In this document: positions 33,097 through 41,871 of the stretch, piece after piece | Layout of the letters: each line of letters starts with the position of its first letter | Position numbering within the stretch: position 1 is the stretch's first letter | Assembly (NCBI RefSeq): GCF_017115165.1 | Contig: NZ_JABXKF010000176.1 | Coordinates: forward strand, 1-49,571 | From: Nostoc sp. LPT | Lineage (GTDB): Bacteria > Cyanobacteriota > Cyanobacteriia > Cyanobacteriales > Nostocaceae | Direction of reading: 5' to 3' | Length of the DNA: 49,571 nt | The notes under the pieces: model-generated | Told to the model about the DNA's origin: nothing | Database searches by the model: none | What the model saw: only the letters and a program-made list of their open reading frames with translations | Program-made: the position numbers and the translations under genes

Positions 33097-35019
33097 ATGA
33101 TAGGCAAGCTACTAGACCATCGTTACCAAGTAATTCGAGTCCTCGCGATGGGAGGATTTGGTCAAACCTACATTGCCCAAGATACTAGGCGACCCGGCAA
33201 TCCCATTTGCGTTGTCAAGCACCTCAAACCCGGAACTGACCCCAGAGTTTTTGATACTGCTAAACGCCTGTTCAGCAGTGAAGCCGAAACCTTAGAAAAA
33301 CTGGGCAATCATGACCAGATACCCAGGCTGCTGGCATACTTTGACGAAAACCAAGAATTTTATCTAGTACAAGAATATATTCAAGGACATACCCTAGCTG
33401 AGGAACTTATACCTGGTAAGCGCTGGAGTGAAAGCCAGGTAGTTCAACTGTTGCAGGAAGTTCTGGAAATTCTCGAATTTGTCCATCGCCAAGGCGTGAT
33501 TCACCGCGATATCAAACCGGATAATATCATCCGCCGTGCTTCAGATAATAAGTTAGTTTTAGTTGATTTTGGAGCAGTGAAGCAACTGCGTACACAACTG
33601 ATAACAGTGGGCGGACAACCCTCTGCCACAGTGGTTATCGGTACTCCTGGCTATATGCCCACAGAACAAGGGCAAGGTAAACCTCGTCCCAACAGCGATA
33701 TCTATTCCCTTGGCATTATTGCCATTCAAGCACTAACAGGATTACAGCCAACAGAATTGCAAGAAGACCCGGAAACGGGGGAAATTATCTGGCGGCATTC
33801 AGTAACCGTAAATCATCGACTGGCGGCAGTATTGTCCAAGATGGTGCGCTATCACTTCAAAGACCGCTATCAAAATGCTACGGAAGCACTGCAAGCGTGT
33901 AAAGACGCCATTAATCCAGTACCTGCACTTTCCACACCTCAAGAAGCCACCAACAATTCCAGTTACCAAGCAGCCAAATCTCAGCCTCAAGTATCTCGGC
34001 TGCAAACTGTTGCAGTCGCACCAGCCAATCCTGTCAAACCTGCGCGTAAAGACTCTGGTAAATCCGACCCCTGGCCGATATTAATTGGCATATTACTGGC
34101 GGGTGGTGCGGCTGCCTTGGTAGCAAATGTATATCCAAATGTGAAAAATTTAGCTTTAAATCTTACAGGTAAGGATACCGCCTTAGCAAATAAATGCTCG
34201 GCTGTTGTTGTTGGAAATTCTAATATCCGTTCTGAACCTAGTTCGATAAATTCTGATAATATTGTGCAAACTGTTGCTAATAACACCAATTTCGAGGTGA
34301 CTGGCAAGCGGACAAAAGCAGGTTGGATAGAAGTTAAACTTAAATCTGGTCGTTTGGCTTGGGCACACCCGACCGTGATAACCAATAATCAGGAATGGGG
34401 TTCTTGCCTGCGTGAAAAGGGCATTGCAACTAAGATTGTAGATGATAGTAGCTTGATTGCGACTCGAACAATTCCCCAGCCAAAACCAAAATCTAGGGAT
34501 ATAGTAAGTCCATTACCAGAAAAGCTGAAGGGGTCAACTGACGACGCTGGGAAAACAGAACGATCGCAGCCTAATGATAACAGTGCCAATATTATCGAAC
34601 AAGCAAAAAATAAGTATGATTCAGGGGATATAATTGGAGCGATCGCACTTTTAAGATCGGTTCCGGCAAATGCTGCTTCTGGTATTCAAGAAACAGGCAA
34701 AATGATTGCCCAGTGGCAGGAAGATTGGGCTAAGGCAGAGGCGTTATCTAATGAGATCAACAAAGCAATAGATGATGGTAAATGGGATAAAGTTTTAGAT
34801 TATAGAAACCATCCAGAAAAGTTGCCTAATACTCAATATTGGCGAAATAGAATAGAACCTTTATTTAAACAAGCAGCCGAAAATCTGGCAAAAAAGGCAC
34901 TAAATGAGCTAGAAAATCAAGGTAATCAAAAAAATACCCAACAGAAACTTCCCGATACTAAGCAACCTGCCACAAAAGAAAGTCCTAATGCTACAGAAAC
35001 TCCTGAAGGCGGTTTGTGA
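33097..35019 (+). CDS. Hanks-type serine/threonine kinase with membrane segment and SH3-like domain
   Basis: The 640-residue protein starts with a kinase domain (about 10-275): glycine loop MGGFGQTY, lysine in CVVKHL, catalytic HRDIKPDN, magnesium-binding DFG, and TPGYMPTEQ. A membrane segment follows near 327-345 (WPILIGILLAGGAAALVA). Residues about 365-430 (NIRSEPS, GWIEVKLKSGRLAWAHP) form a bacterial SH3-like domain. The tail is helical and charged. The kinase should face the cytoplasm and the SH3-like part the periplasm. It stands alone, without a cognate phosphatase nearby. Sensing of cell-wall material is inferred. Confidence 0.95.
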   Translation: MIGKLLDHRYQVIRVLAMGGFGQTYIAQDTRRPGNPICVVKHLKPGTDPRVFDTAKRLFSSEAETLEKLGNHDQIPRLLAYFDENQEFYLVQEYIQGHTLAEELIPGKRWSESQVVQLLQEVLEILEFVHRQGVIHRDIKPDNIIRRASDNKLVLVDFGAVKQLRTQLITVGGQPSATVVIGTPGYMPTEQGQGKPRPNSDIYSLGIIAIQALTGLQPTELQEDPETGEIIWRHSVTVNHRLAAVLSKMVRYHFKDRYQNATEALQACKDAINPVPALSTPQEATNNSSYQAAKSQPQVSRLQTVAVAPANPVKPARKDSGKSDPWPILIGILLAGGAAALVANVYPNVKNLALNLTGKDTALANKCSAVVVGNSNIRSEPSSINSDNIVQTVANNTNFEVTGKRTKAGWIEVKLKSGRLAWAHPTVITNNQEWGSCLREKGIATKIVDDSSLIATRTIPQPKPKSRDIVSPLPEKLKGSTDDAGKTERSQPNDNSANIIEQAKNKYDSGDIIGAIALLRSVPANAASGIQETGKMIAQWQEDWAKAEALSNEINKAIDDGKWDKVLDYRNHPEKLPNTQYWRNRIEPLFKQAAENLAKKALNELENQGNQKNTQQKLPDTKQPATKESPNATETPEGGL

Positions 35020-35117
35020 AATCAAAGTTTGCTAATTATAATGTTTCTGGATCTATTGGTAATAAGTAATAGATAATCTTATTACCTTTACCTATCGATG
35101 TTGAACTAATTTATCTT

Positions 35118-36782
35118 TTAGTGATGTATATTTTCTGCAATTTGAAGTGCTTGTGCTAATAATTGTTCGCTTTTATCTTTTTGTTTTAATTGTGCGTACC
35201 CAATAGCGATCGCAGTTATTACCTTAACTTTATCATCACGGCTTTTAATAGTTTGAGCAACTTCAAGTGCTTGTGATAATACCTGCTCTGCTTTAGCAGA
35301 TGGTTTTGATTGAGTAGCTTGCTCAACAATTTTAGGCAAAGCTAAGGCTTTGATAGATTGAGACTTTAACAAAAACCTTGCTTTGATAGAGTCAGACTCT
35401 GACGAAAGCAAGGCTTTGTTATAGTCAGACTCAAGATTCTCTTTAAGTACTTGAAAAGCTTGCTTGTATTGACTCTTTTTTGCATACTCAACAGCAACTA
35501 CACCTAACGCTTCGCTTTTATTGTCAGAAAACTTTATTTCCTGGATCGCTTTAAAGGCTTGCTCATATCGCCCTGCTGCTGTACACTTCTCAGCAATTTC
35601 AACAAACACATCTGGTAAATTAAGGCCAATAATTAAACCATCATGAGTGATATAAGCGTCTTTAAATTCTCTATAATCAGGGTAGTCCTTTATAGATTTG
35701 GCAATCTCAATAGCTTGGTTGCATTGCCCCAGTTTTGCATAACTAATAGCAATATAGCCCAAATCCAAATTTTTGATTTTACTATCTTTTTCCTTTTTAA
35801 CACTTTGAAGGGCTTGGGCTAACAACTGCTCTCCCTTAGCCTGTTGTCCAACTTGTACATACTTGAAAGCCACTTTATCAATATTGTTTGGATATTGTGC
35901 ATTTTGTGAAGCTTGCGCTAGCACTTGCAATGCCTTTGCTTTTTGTCCAACTTGTGCATATTTGAGTGCAATTTCAGCCATCTCATCAGTGGTATTAGCT
36001 TTTTGCAGTGCTTGTATTAATATCTGTTCTGCTTGAGCCTTTTGCCCAGTTTGTGCATACTTGAGTGCAACTTCAGCCATTTCATCACTGGTTTTAGCTT
36101 TTTGAAGTGCTTGTACTAATATCTGTTCTGCTTGAACCTTTTGTCCTGCTTGTGCATACTTAAGTGCAACTTCAGACATTGCTGTAGATTGAGAAGCAAT
36201 GCTAGTAGATTGAGAAGCAATGCTAGTAGATTGAGATAAAAAGCTAACGTTTTCAAAGATATATCTATTACCATCTATTGATATTAATTTAGCAATTTGA
36301 AGGGCTTTTTCGTATTGCCCTACTTGTGTTAGGTGAGTAGTAATATGTTTCAATCCAATATCACTGTATGTTGGCTCGTATACTTGAAGAGATTTTGCTA
36401 CTTGAAGTGCTTTATCGTATTGTCCCATTTCTACATAAACAATTCCCAACTGCTCTAATAATTTGAGTCTAATGTAAATAGACTCACTTGTTTTGATAGA
36501 CTCATTTATTTTGGCAGTTTGAATAGCTGGGGCTAATAACTTCGAGGCTTTATCCTGTTGTCCTAATTTTGCATATCCGACAGCTATTTTAGCTAAAAGT
36601 TCTGCCTGGAGTGGTTGCTTACCATTATTTTTCTCGTAAATAGCAACCTTATCCACAGGTTGACAAGCTACACCAAATATGGTCAGTAATACTGCGTGAG
36701 CACAGGTCGTCGTACTTCTACGGAGAAGCAAGCTACGCGTAGCGTCTCGCAGAGAAGACATCACCAGTTTTTTGAGTTTCAT
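35118..36782 (-). CDS. TPR-like repeat protein, probably exported
   Basis: The 554-residue protein has at least ten degenerate helical repeats of about 33 residues with the recurring phrase ALKYAQ-GQKAQAEQIL, typical of TPR-like solenoids. A hydrophobic segment AVLLTIFGVAC (about 30-40) suggests an exported protein or lipoprotein, although the bases before the Cys do not make a standard lipobox. Codons for residues 9-25 lie in a dispersed repeat (36715-36755), so the true N-terminus may differ. ISQSTSIASQSTSIASQST-like short repeats occur near residue 190. It is convergent with the kinase gene. Confidence 0.75.
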   Translation of the reverse strand: MKLKKLVMSSLRDATRSLLLRRSTTTCAHAVLLTIFGVACQPVDKVAIYEKNNGKQPLQAELLAKIAVGYAKLGQQDKASKLLAPAIQTAKINESIKTSESIYIRLKLLEQLGIVYVEMGQYDKALQVAKSLQVYEPTYSDIGLKHITTHLTQVGQYEKALQIAKLISIDGNRYIFENVSFLSQSTSIASQSTSIASQSTAMSEVALKYAQAGQKVQAEQILVQALQKAKTSDEMAEVALKYAQTGQKAQAEQILIQALQKANTTDEMAEIALKYAQVGQKAKALQVLAQASQNAQYPNNIDKVAFKYVQVGQQAKGEQLLAQALQSVKKEKDSKIKNLDLGYIAISYAKLGQCNQAIEIAKSIKDYPDYREFKDAYITHDGLIIGLNLPDVFVEIAEKCTAAGRYEQAFKAIQEIKFSDNKSEALGVVAVEYAKKSQYKQAFQVLKENLESDYNKALLSSESDSIKARFLLKSQSIKALALPKIVEQATQSKPSAKAEQVLSQALEVAQTIKSRDDKVKVITAIAIGYAQLKQKDKSEQLLAQALQIAENIHH

Positions 36783-36897
36783 CCGCTTTTTGAGCTTGAT
36801 TAATCACTCATGTACAAAAAAAGCAGCTAGGCAGTATTTTAACAGTGTTACCCTGTATGTCTCTTACCTAGATGCTTTGTCCGATATTTTATTGTTG

Positions 36898-37563
36898 TTA
36901 CTGCATTTCGTCGTATTCTGGGGCTTCAACTCGTCTTGCTTCCATCCGCGAAGCAGGCAGAAACTCAGCCCGACGAACTGGAACCAAGGGCGGCGTATTT
37001 CCTTGGTAAGGGTGAATTACTTGTACAGTACGGGCTGGACGCTGCCGTGGTGAGAATAAAGCCAAGACCCCAGCGACAACAACACCACCACCAATAGTGA
37101 GAGTTGCGCCTCCCACAGCCCAAAGCACGGGTGAAGACCACCAAGTATTTTGCGGCTGGAATGTTGCTGCTGTTTTTGGTTGGTTATTCTGCTGGGCTAA
37201 TTGCCACTGCTGCTGAGTATTGAAATTTTGGACTTGGCCCTGGAGTTGTTGATTTTGCAACTTTAGCTGTTCATTGTCGTTTTTTAAACGCTCCAGTTGC
37301 ATCTGCGTGTTCAACTTCTCCATCTCTAGGCGCTGGTCAGTATTAGTACCAGTCGGTGGCTGAACCTGATTGGGATACATTGGTTGCCCATAAGGCCCGT
37401 AAGGATACATTTGTGGCTGCATTCCTTGGGGGGCTACTACACCTGGGATTTGTGGAGCAACAGCAAAGTTAGGTTGTAGGGGGGTATTTGTTCCTTTGAG
37501 CAATACGAGAGCCGCCAGCCCAGCTACGGCAACCCCGCCGATAAATGCCATACTCTCACTCAT
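36898..37563 (-). CDS. membrane-anchored coiled-coil protein, cyanobacterial
   Basis: The 221-residue protein has an N-terminal hydrophobic segment (MAFIGGVAVAGLAALVLL), a Pro/Tyr/Gln-rich stretch (PQMYPYGPYGQPMYP), a coiled coil (about 77-115, LERLKNDNEQLKLQNQQL), a second membrane segment (about 147-170, VLWAVGGATLTIGGG), and a basic tail (RRAEFLPASR). No domain is recognised. Two membrane segments with a coiled coil between suggest an envelope structural role. The function is unknown. The next gene in the same direction (trpA) starts about 1.06 kb to the right. Confidence 0.7.
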   Translation of the reverse strand: MSESMAFIGGVAVAGLAALVLLKGTNTPLQPNFAVAPQIPGVVAPQGMQPQMYPYGPYGQPMYPNQVQPPTGTNTDQRLEMEKLNTQMQLERLKNDNEQLKLQNQQLQGQVQNFNTQQQWQLAQQNNQPKTAATFQPQNTWWSSPVLWAVGGATLTIGGGVVVAGVLALFSPRQRPARTVQVIHPYQGNTPPLVPVRRAEFLPASRMEARRVEAPEYDEMQ

Positions 37564-37798
37564 CGCCTTTGCTCCTCGATCGCGACGTAACTATAATCAT
37601 TTTTGACTGACTCACTCTCACACTCATAAATTATGCCTACTTGATTTCACATAATACTCAAACTATAAGCGACTCTATCAGCTAGTTTTTTTACACAATC
37701 ATATCTGATGTTAATATTCAAGACCATAATGGTCAAATTGTCTATCAAATAAGGATAGAAAAACTACACTGTTATCTTTTTTAATCTACTTTCTTTGT

Positions 37799-38626
37799 CT
37801 AATCAAGAGGAGTATTTGTGCTGGTGTTGGTGGTCTTGATGGCTGCCTTGAGACTTTGGCAAAATTGAGCGATCGCCGATAGTCCCTGCTCTGGTGTTCC
37901 TTGGGCTAACCGTTTGACAACAGCGCTACCCACGATCGCACCATCTGCGCCCCATTCCCTTACCTGACGGGCTTGGGCAACTTCAGATATCCCAAAGCCG
38001 ACTGCGATGGGTTTATCAGTAACACTACGAATTTGTTTGAGTAAATCGGACACGCGGATTTCCAGTTGCGATCGCACCCCTGTTACCCCTGTGACGCTGA
38101 CTAAATAAATAAATCCTTGGGAAGAACGAGCGATCGCTTCGATCCGTTCAGCAGAACTGGTGGGAGCTACCAACAAGATTACGTCAATTCCCATCTCACT
38201 AGCTGCTTGCAGCAAGCCTGCTGCTTCCTCTAAAGGTAAGTCAGGTATTACCAATCCCGCGACCCCAGCAGCAGCAATTTGCCCAAGAAATTTTTCAATT
38301 CCTCGGTGCAAAATTGAGTTGTAATAGATTAACAGAATAATCGGCGATCGCAATTTGGGAGTAATCCCTTGCAGCATTTCTAGCACCTGCTCTAACTTCG
38401 TACCTCTTTGCAAGGCGCGGGTAGCAGCAGCTTGAATGACTGGCCCATCAGCCAGAGGATCGGAATAGGGTATACCCACTTCTATAATGTCGGCTCCACT
38501 ACGATCTAGAACCTGCAAGGCTTTTGCTGTTGTTTCTAAATCTGGATCGCCAGCAGTAATAAACGGAATCAGAGCGCACTCACGATTGTGCCCAAGGGTT
38601 TCAAAGCAATCAGAAATTGCAGTCAT
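37799..38626 (-). CDS. trpA: tryptophan synthase alpha subunit
   Basis: The 275-residue TIM-barrel protein has the catalytic EVGIPYSDPLADGP with Glu and Asp, the loop LIYYNSILHRG and VGFGIS. It splits indole-3-glycerol phosphate to indole and glyceraldehyde phosphate. It is preceded by inverted heptamer repeats, then by the DUF3007 and ndhL genes in the same direction, an arrangement seen in other cyanobacteria. trpB is not in the window. Confidence 0.97.
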   Translation of the reverse strand: MTAISDCFETLGHNRECALIPFITAGDPDLETTAKALQVLDRSGADIIEVGIPYSDPLADGPVIQAAATRALQRGTKLEQVLEMLQGITPKLRSPIILLIYYNSILHRGIEKFLGQIAAAGVAGLVIPDLPLEEAAGLLQAASEMGIDVILLVAPTSSAERIEAIARSSQGFIYLVSVTGVTGVRSQLEIRVSDLLKQIRSVTDKPIAVGFGISEVAQARQVREWGADGAIVGSAVVKRLAQGTPEQGLSAIAQFCQSLKAAIKTTNTSTNTPLD

Positions 38627-38720
38627 TTGTCATTGGTCATTGATTATTGGTCATTGGTCATTGGTCATTGGTCATTGGTCATTAGTAAAGGACAAATGAC
38701 TAATGACAAAGGACAAATGA
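38619..38720. repeat. inverted heptamer arrays TCATTGG and ACAAATG
   Basis: Eight TCATTGG-type units are followed by ACAAATGAC and TAATGAC units of opposite sense, capable of forming a hairpin. They occupy the gap between trpA and the DUF3007 gene. Confidence 0.8.
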
Positions 38721-38741
38721 GACAACTGACCAATGATAACT

Positions 38742-39053
38742 TTACACCTGAGATTGCTCTTCTTGTTCTATTTCGGCTTGAATTCGTGCTAGTTCTTCGG
38801 GAGTAAGCTCGTCTAGCCGCTTTTGCAGAAAGTCTTGCTCATACTGTTCCCGCTGTTGGTGGTAGGTCATTTTTTGTCCCACCGCACGGAAAAAATAGGT
38901 GGCTAACCAGCCAACTAACCCACTGACTAGTAAGACTTGGCTCCATATACCAGCTTTCTGATTATCCAAACCAACTAGCTGCAATCCCAAGTATGCCAAG
39001 CCGCCGGCAATAAAAACACCCAAGCCAATTCCAATAGCATCAATCCGTCGCAT
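38742..39053 (-). CDS. DUF3007 family membrane protein
   Basis: The 103-residue protein has two membrane segments (about 6-27 and 38-58) and a charged C-terminal helix (LDELTPEELARIQAEIEQEE), as in cyanobacterial DUF3007. It lies 24 nt after ndhL and before trpA, all leftward, so the genes probably share a transcript. The role is unknown; neighbours hint at thylakoid association. Confidence 0.88.
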   Translation of the reverse strand: MRRIDAIGIGLGVFIAGGLAYLGLQLVGLDNQKAGIWSQVLLVSGLVGWLATYFFRAVGQKMTYHQQREQYEQDFLQKRLDELTPEELARIQAEIEQEEQSQV

Positions 39054-39077
39054 GAGAGTTATGACCTACCAATCTCG

Positions 39078-39299
39078 TTAAACTTGAACTTGTCGCCGTT
39101 GGGGTCGGAAATTTGCAAACGGCGATAGAACCAACAAACCTGGAAAGAAGAAAAACACCAAAAAGTACATAAAGACACGCTCAATGGAGCTAGCTACATA
39201 CCAACGTTGCTTTAGGTACAGTAAGACAGCAATGGGGATTACTAGAAGGTAAGCTCCAGCCAAAATCAGATATAGCAGGGCGACAATCATAACTTTCAA
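39078..39299 (-). CDS. ndhL: NAD(P)H-quinone oxidoreductase subunit L
   Basis: The 73-residue protein has two membrane segments (LLYLILAGAYLLVIPIAVLL and VFMYFLVFFFFPGLLVLSP) and ends FANFRPQRRQVQV, which matches NdhL. It is a small subunit of the NDH-1 complex in the thylakoid membrane, needed for cyclic electron flow and inorganic carbon uptake. It is first in the probable ndhL-DUF3007-trpA transcript. Confidence 0.93.
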   Translation of the reverse strand: MKVMIVALLYLILAGAYLLVIPIAVLLYLKQRWYVASSIERVFMYFLVFFFFPGLLVLSPFANFRPQRRQVQV

Positions 39300-39722
39300 G
39301 TCTTAAGCATCTGTTTTCCATCATAGGCTGAAGAGACAGACTCAGAGAAGTATAGTCATAATGCTTTCAAGATAACTGCGCCAGAATTCCTCGAAACCGC
39401 TAACAAAGATGCCAAAGCCCAGCTTTGGCGGGCTGGAGTACTTTTACTGTGGGCGATTCAACGGATTTCATGACAAAAGCTAATATCATGCTATTATGTG
39501 AATCCACTAGCAAACAAATGCTCTAGTCAAACAAGATTGAAAACTCATTCAGATTGATTACGAGAAAAGCCAGAAGACTTCCAAATCTCTGAAGCGATCG
39601 CACAATTTGGAAGAAATATTTTCAATCTAGTTGGACAAAAGACACAATTGATGGTGGAATAGATAAGGAGGTATTTGCTACCTCTAAAAAATAACTAGTT
39701 ACACTAGTTGCCAAACACCTTT
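39300..39722. other. gene-free gap between ndhL and tRNA-Leu
   Basis: No supported gene. It must hold the divergent promoters of ndhL and trnL. AGCCCAGCTTTGGCGGGCT at about 39418-39436 can fold. The window near 39595 has one HIP1-like octamer (GCGATCGC). Confidence 0.4.
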
Positions 39723-40109
39723 GGGGGTGTGGCGGAATGGTAGACGCTACGGACTTAAATAATTGAGCCTTGAAGGAGAAATCCCTCAAGTGGAAGCTCT
39801 CAAACTCAGGGAAACCTAAATCTGGTGACAGACATGGCAATCCTGAGCCAAGCCGAAAAAAGTCCTGAGTCATGAGTGTTGGGTGCTGAGTAAATTTAAA
39901 ACTCATAACTCCTAACTCCTAACTCATCAACTGTTCGGAAGGTGCAGAGACCCGACGGGAGCTACCCTAACGTTAAGTCGAGGGTAAAGGGAGAGTCCAA
40001 TTCTCAAAATCTGAGTTGGCTATTGTCATCAGGTAGCAGTGAAAACTGCAGGAGAATGAAAATCCGTTGACCGTAAAAGGTCGTGTGGGTTCAAGTCCCT
40101 CCACCCCCA
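39723..40109 (+). tRNA. trnL: tRNA-Leu(UAA), interrupted by a group I intron
   Basis: The 5' exon (39723-39756) begins GGGGGTGTGGCGGAATGGTA and ends GGACTT. The 3' exon (40059-40109) begins AAAATCCGTTGACC and ends CACCCCCA. Joined, the anticodon loop is CTTAAAA with anticodon UAA, and the acceptor stem GGGGGTG pairs with CACCCCC. The split lies within the anticodon, as in other cyanobacteria and chloroplasts. CCA is not encoded. Confidence 0.96.
39757..40058 (+). ncRNA. group I intron of trnL(UAA)
   Basis: The 302-nt intron begins AAATAATTGAGCCTTG and ends with a G at 40058, the usual boundaries of this self-splicing intron. Core elements such as GGCAATCCTGAGCCAAG and GGTGCAGAGACCCGACGGGA are present. 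The variable P6b region (about 39866-39930) is built from heptamer repeats (GTGCTGA, CCTAACT) like those between genes elsewhere in the window. No homing endonuclease frame is convincing. Confidence 0.93.
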
Positions 40110-40146
40110 CTAAAAATTTAAAATACTGAAAAGCTTCGATAGAAGG

Positions 40147-40187
40147 TATGGGCGGGTTGTATCTAATTTAGAGATAAACTCGCCCAT
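40147..40187 (+). terminator. hairpin after tRNA-Leu
   Basis: ATGGGCGGGTT pairs with AACTCGCCCAT across a loop of about 18 bases. It lies about 38 nt after the tRNA and may end its transcript. No clear U-run follows, so the call is tentative. Confidence 0.4.
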
Positions 40188-40198
40188 ATCCTATCCAT

Positions 40199-40320
40199 AT
40201 ACAGCAAATTTCAAGTTGGTGAGGTACAAAAATACCTCACCCGCCCTGTCGCGCACCCTGCCCGATGCCTTGGGGAGGGTTGGGGAGGGGTGTACTTCAT
40301 TTACTTGCAAAGTGCTGTAT
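40199..40320. repeat. MITE-like element with inverted ends
   Basis: ATACAGCAAATTTCAAG at the left and CTTGCAAAGTGCTGTAT at the right are imperfect inverted ends of a 122-bp segment. Inside is a perfect hairpin, GGTGAGGTA with TACCTCACC, and a G-rich stretch (GGGGAGGGTTGGGGAGGGG). It lies in the gene-free gap 40110-40532. Confidence 0.6.
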
Positions 40321-40532
40321 GTATGGTCTTTTTGGGTTATAAATAAGTAATTTCACTGAACTATTTGATGAAGGATTAAACAATTTGTCTTTAATACTTT
40401 ATTTAGAGTCCTAGTTAATCAAATTTGTGTAAAAAGATGACTGAATTTCGGAAGAATAGATTGATGCTCCTGTTTACCAAGGTTAAGCTGGTAATAATAT
40501 GAACAGGAAGTCTTTTTGTCCTGATAACTGAA

Positions 40533-41855
40533 ATGACCACTAATCGTTTATCAATTAGTCAGGAAAATCCCCATTGTGTTACGTCTAACTCTAGACAATT
40601 AGATGTGCAAACTGCCCAAGAGGAGGTTTATAGTTTCTTTGTGGAAATTGTCAATAAATTGCCACCAGAGGATGTTTTACGCGAATTCAAAGGTTTATTT
40701 ATAGACGGTCTTGATTCCGAATATTCTGATTATATACCTGGAATATATAGGATTTTTGTAAATGATAATGAACAGGAATTATATAATACACTTAAGCGGT
40801 GCTGCTACATTATCGTCAATAATTGGAAAACTAATAGAAAAGACAAATATATTCAAGACTTAATTAATTTATTTTTTAATGAAAATTTGAAAGTTAAGGA
40901 TAATAATTCTCCAGTAGTAAAAAATTGTAAAATTTTGCTAGAGAAGTTTGTCAAAAGCAAAGATTACAAGGATCTGAAATTATTTGCTACTAAATATGAA
41001 GAATCATCTAAAGGTCATTGGGCTAATCGCTACACTTCCTATTTATTGATCGATCAATCTGTTAATAATAATAACCCTAAAGAGCAACAAGAGGCTGCTC
41101 GAAGGCTTTCTAAACAGATAAAAGACAAATTTAAGTTTGAACTAGCAATGTATATTGCTCGTTCTCAATCTGGCGTTTCAAGCACAACACGCTATAAAAA
41201 TCCCAGTATTTTGGGAGACCAAGCTCTGCGCTTGATAAAAACAATTGTCTTAAAAAAAGGTGTATTTAGTCATGATAATATTGCCCATATATTTCTTAAG
41301 CAAACTGAAAATCAAACTCTGAAGGAATTTAAAATCAATCTGGAAAAATATCTATTTTTTTCTGTAGAAAAGCAAGAATTAGTCGAGACTTGGCGGCTGC
41401 AGTTTGCAAATAGTTTATCTTTATGGAAGACGGACTATAATCAAGAAGTTATCACTAAAGAATTGTTTTTGAGAACCTGTAATCGAGTAATTGATTACTT
41501 TACAACAAAAAATGCTAAAGAGCCTTCGCAATTATTTATCTTATTAATTAACCAAGGTCATGCTCTCACCTTGGTAATTATACTATTAAAAATGATTTTA
41601 ATTTGTAAAAATTCCCGGAGACATTTAGAAACTCGGATTGCTCATTTGATTCGTTTTTACGAAAAATATTCGGAAGAGGAATGCAAAGGAGTCATAAATT
41701 TTATCGAGATTTTTAATATCACATTCGCCATTTATGCAGAAAATGTAGAATATAACTTGATTAAGATAGAAGAAGAAAAACAAAGCAGTAATCAGCAATT
41801 AAATCTGGATAGTTATCGGGTGTTTTCACAGATGAAGGTAGATAGACAAAAATAA
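40533..41855 (+). CDS. conserved hypothetical helical protein
   Basis: The 440-residue protein is rich in Lys, Asn, Leu and Ile and predicted mostly helical (for example EQQEAARRLSKQIKDKF and HLETRIAHLIRFYEKYS). There is no signal peptide; one hydrophobic stretch (LVIILLKMILIC, about 354) may be a buried helix. I do not recognise the family. It is AT-rich, with strong use of A/T third positions. Neighbours give no hint. It converges with the membrane protein gene to its right. Confidence 0.8.
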   Translation: MTTNRLSISQENPHCVTSNSRQLDVQTAQEEVYSFFVEIVNKLPPEDVLREFKGLFIDGLDSEYSDYIPGIYRIFVNDNEQELYNTLKRCCYIIVNNWKTNRKDKYIQDLINLFFNENLKVKDNNSPVVKNCKILLEKFVKSKDYKDLKLFATKYEESSKGHWANRYTSYLLIDQSVNNNNPKEQQEAARRLSKQIKDKFKFELAMYIARSQSGVSSTTRYKNPSILGDQALRLIKTIVLKKGVFSHDNIAHIFLKQTENQTLKEFKINLEKYLFFSVEKQELVETWRLQFANSLSLWKTDYNQEVITKELFLRTCNRVIDYFTTKNAKEPSQLFILLINQGHALTLVIILLKMILICKNSRRHLETRIAHLIRFYEKYSEEECKGVINFIEIFNITFAIYAENVEYNLIKIEEEKQSSNQQLNLDSYRVFSQMKVDRQK

Positions 41856-41871
41856 ATAAGTTTTGCCTGAT

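Noticed and set aside
39622..39906. Leftward 94-residue open frame
   Set aside because: It lies across the tRNA-Leu gene and its intron on the opposite strand, so it is a shadow of structured RNA.
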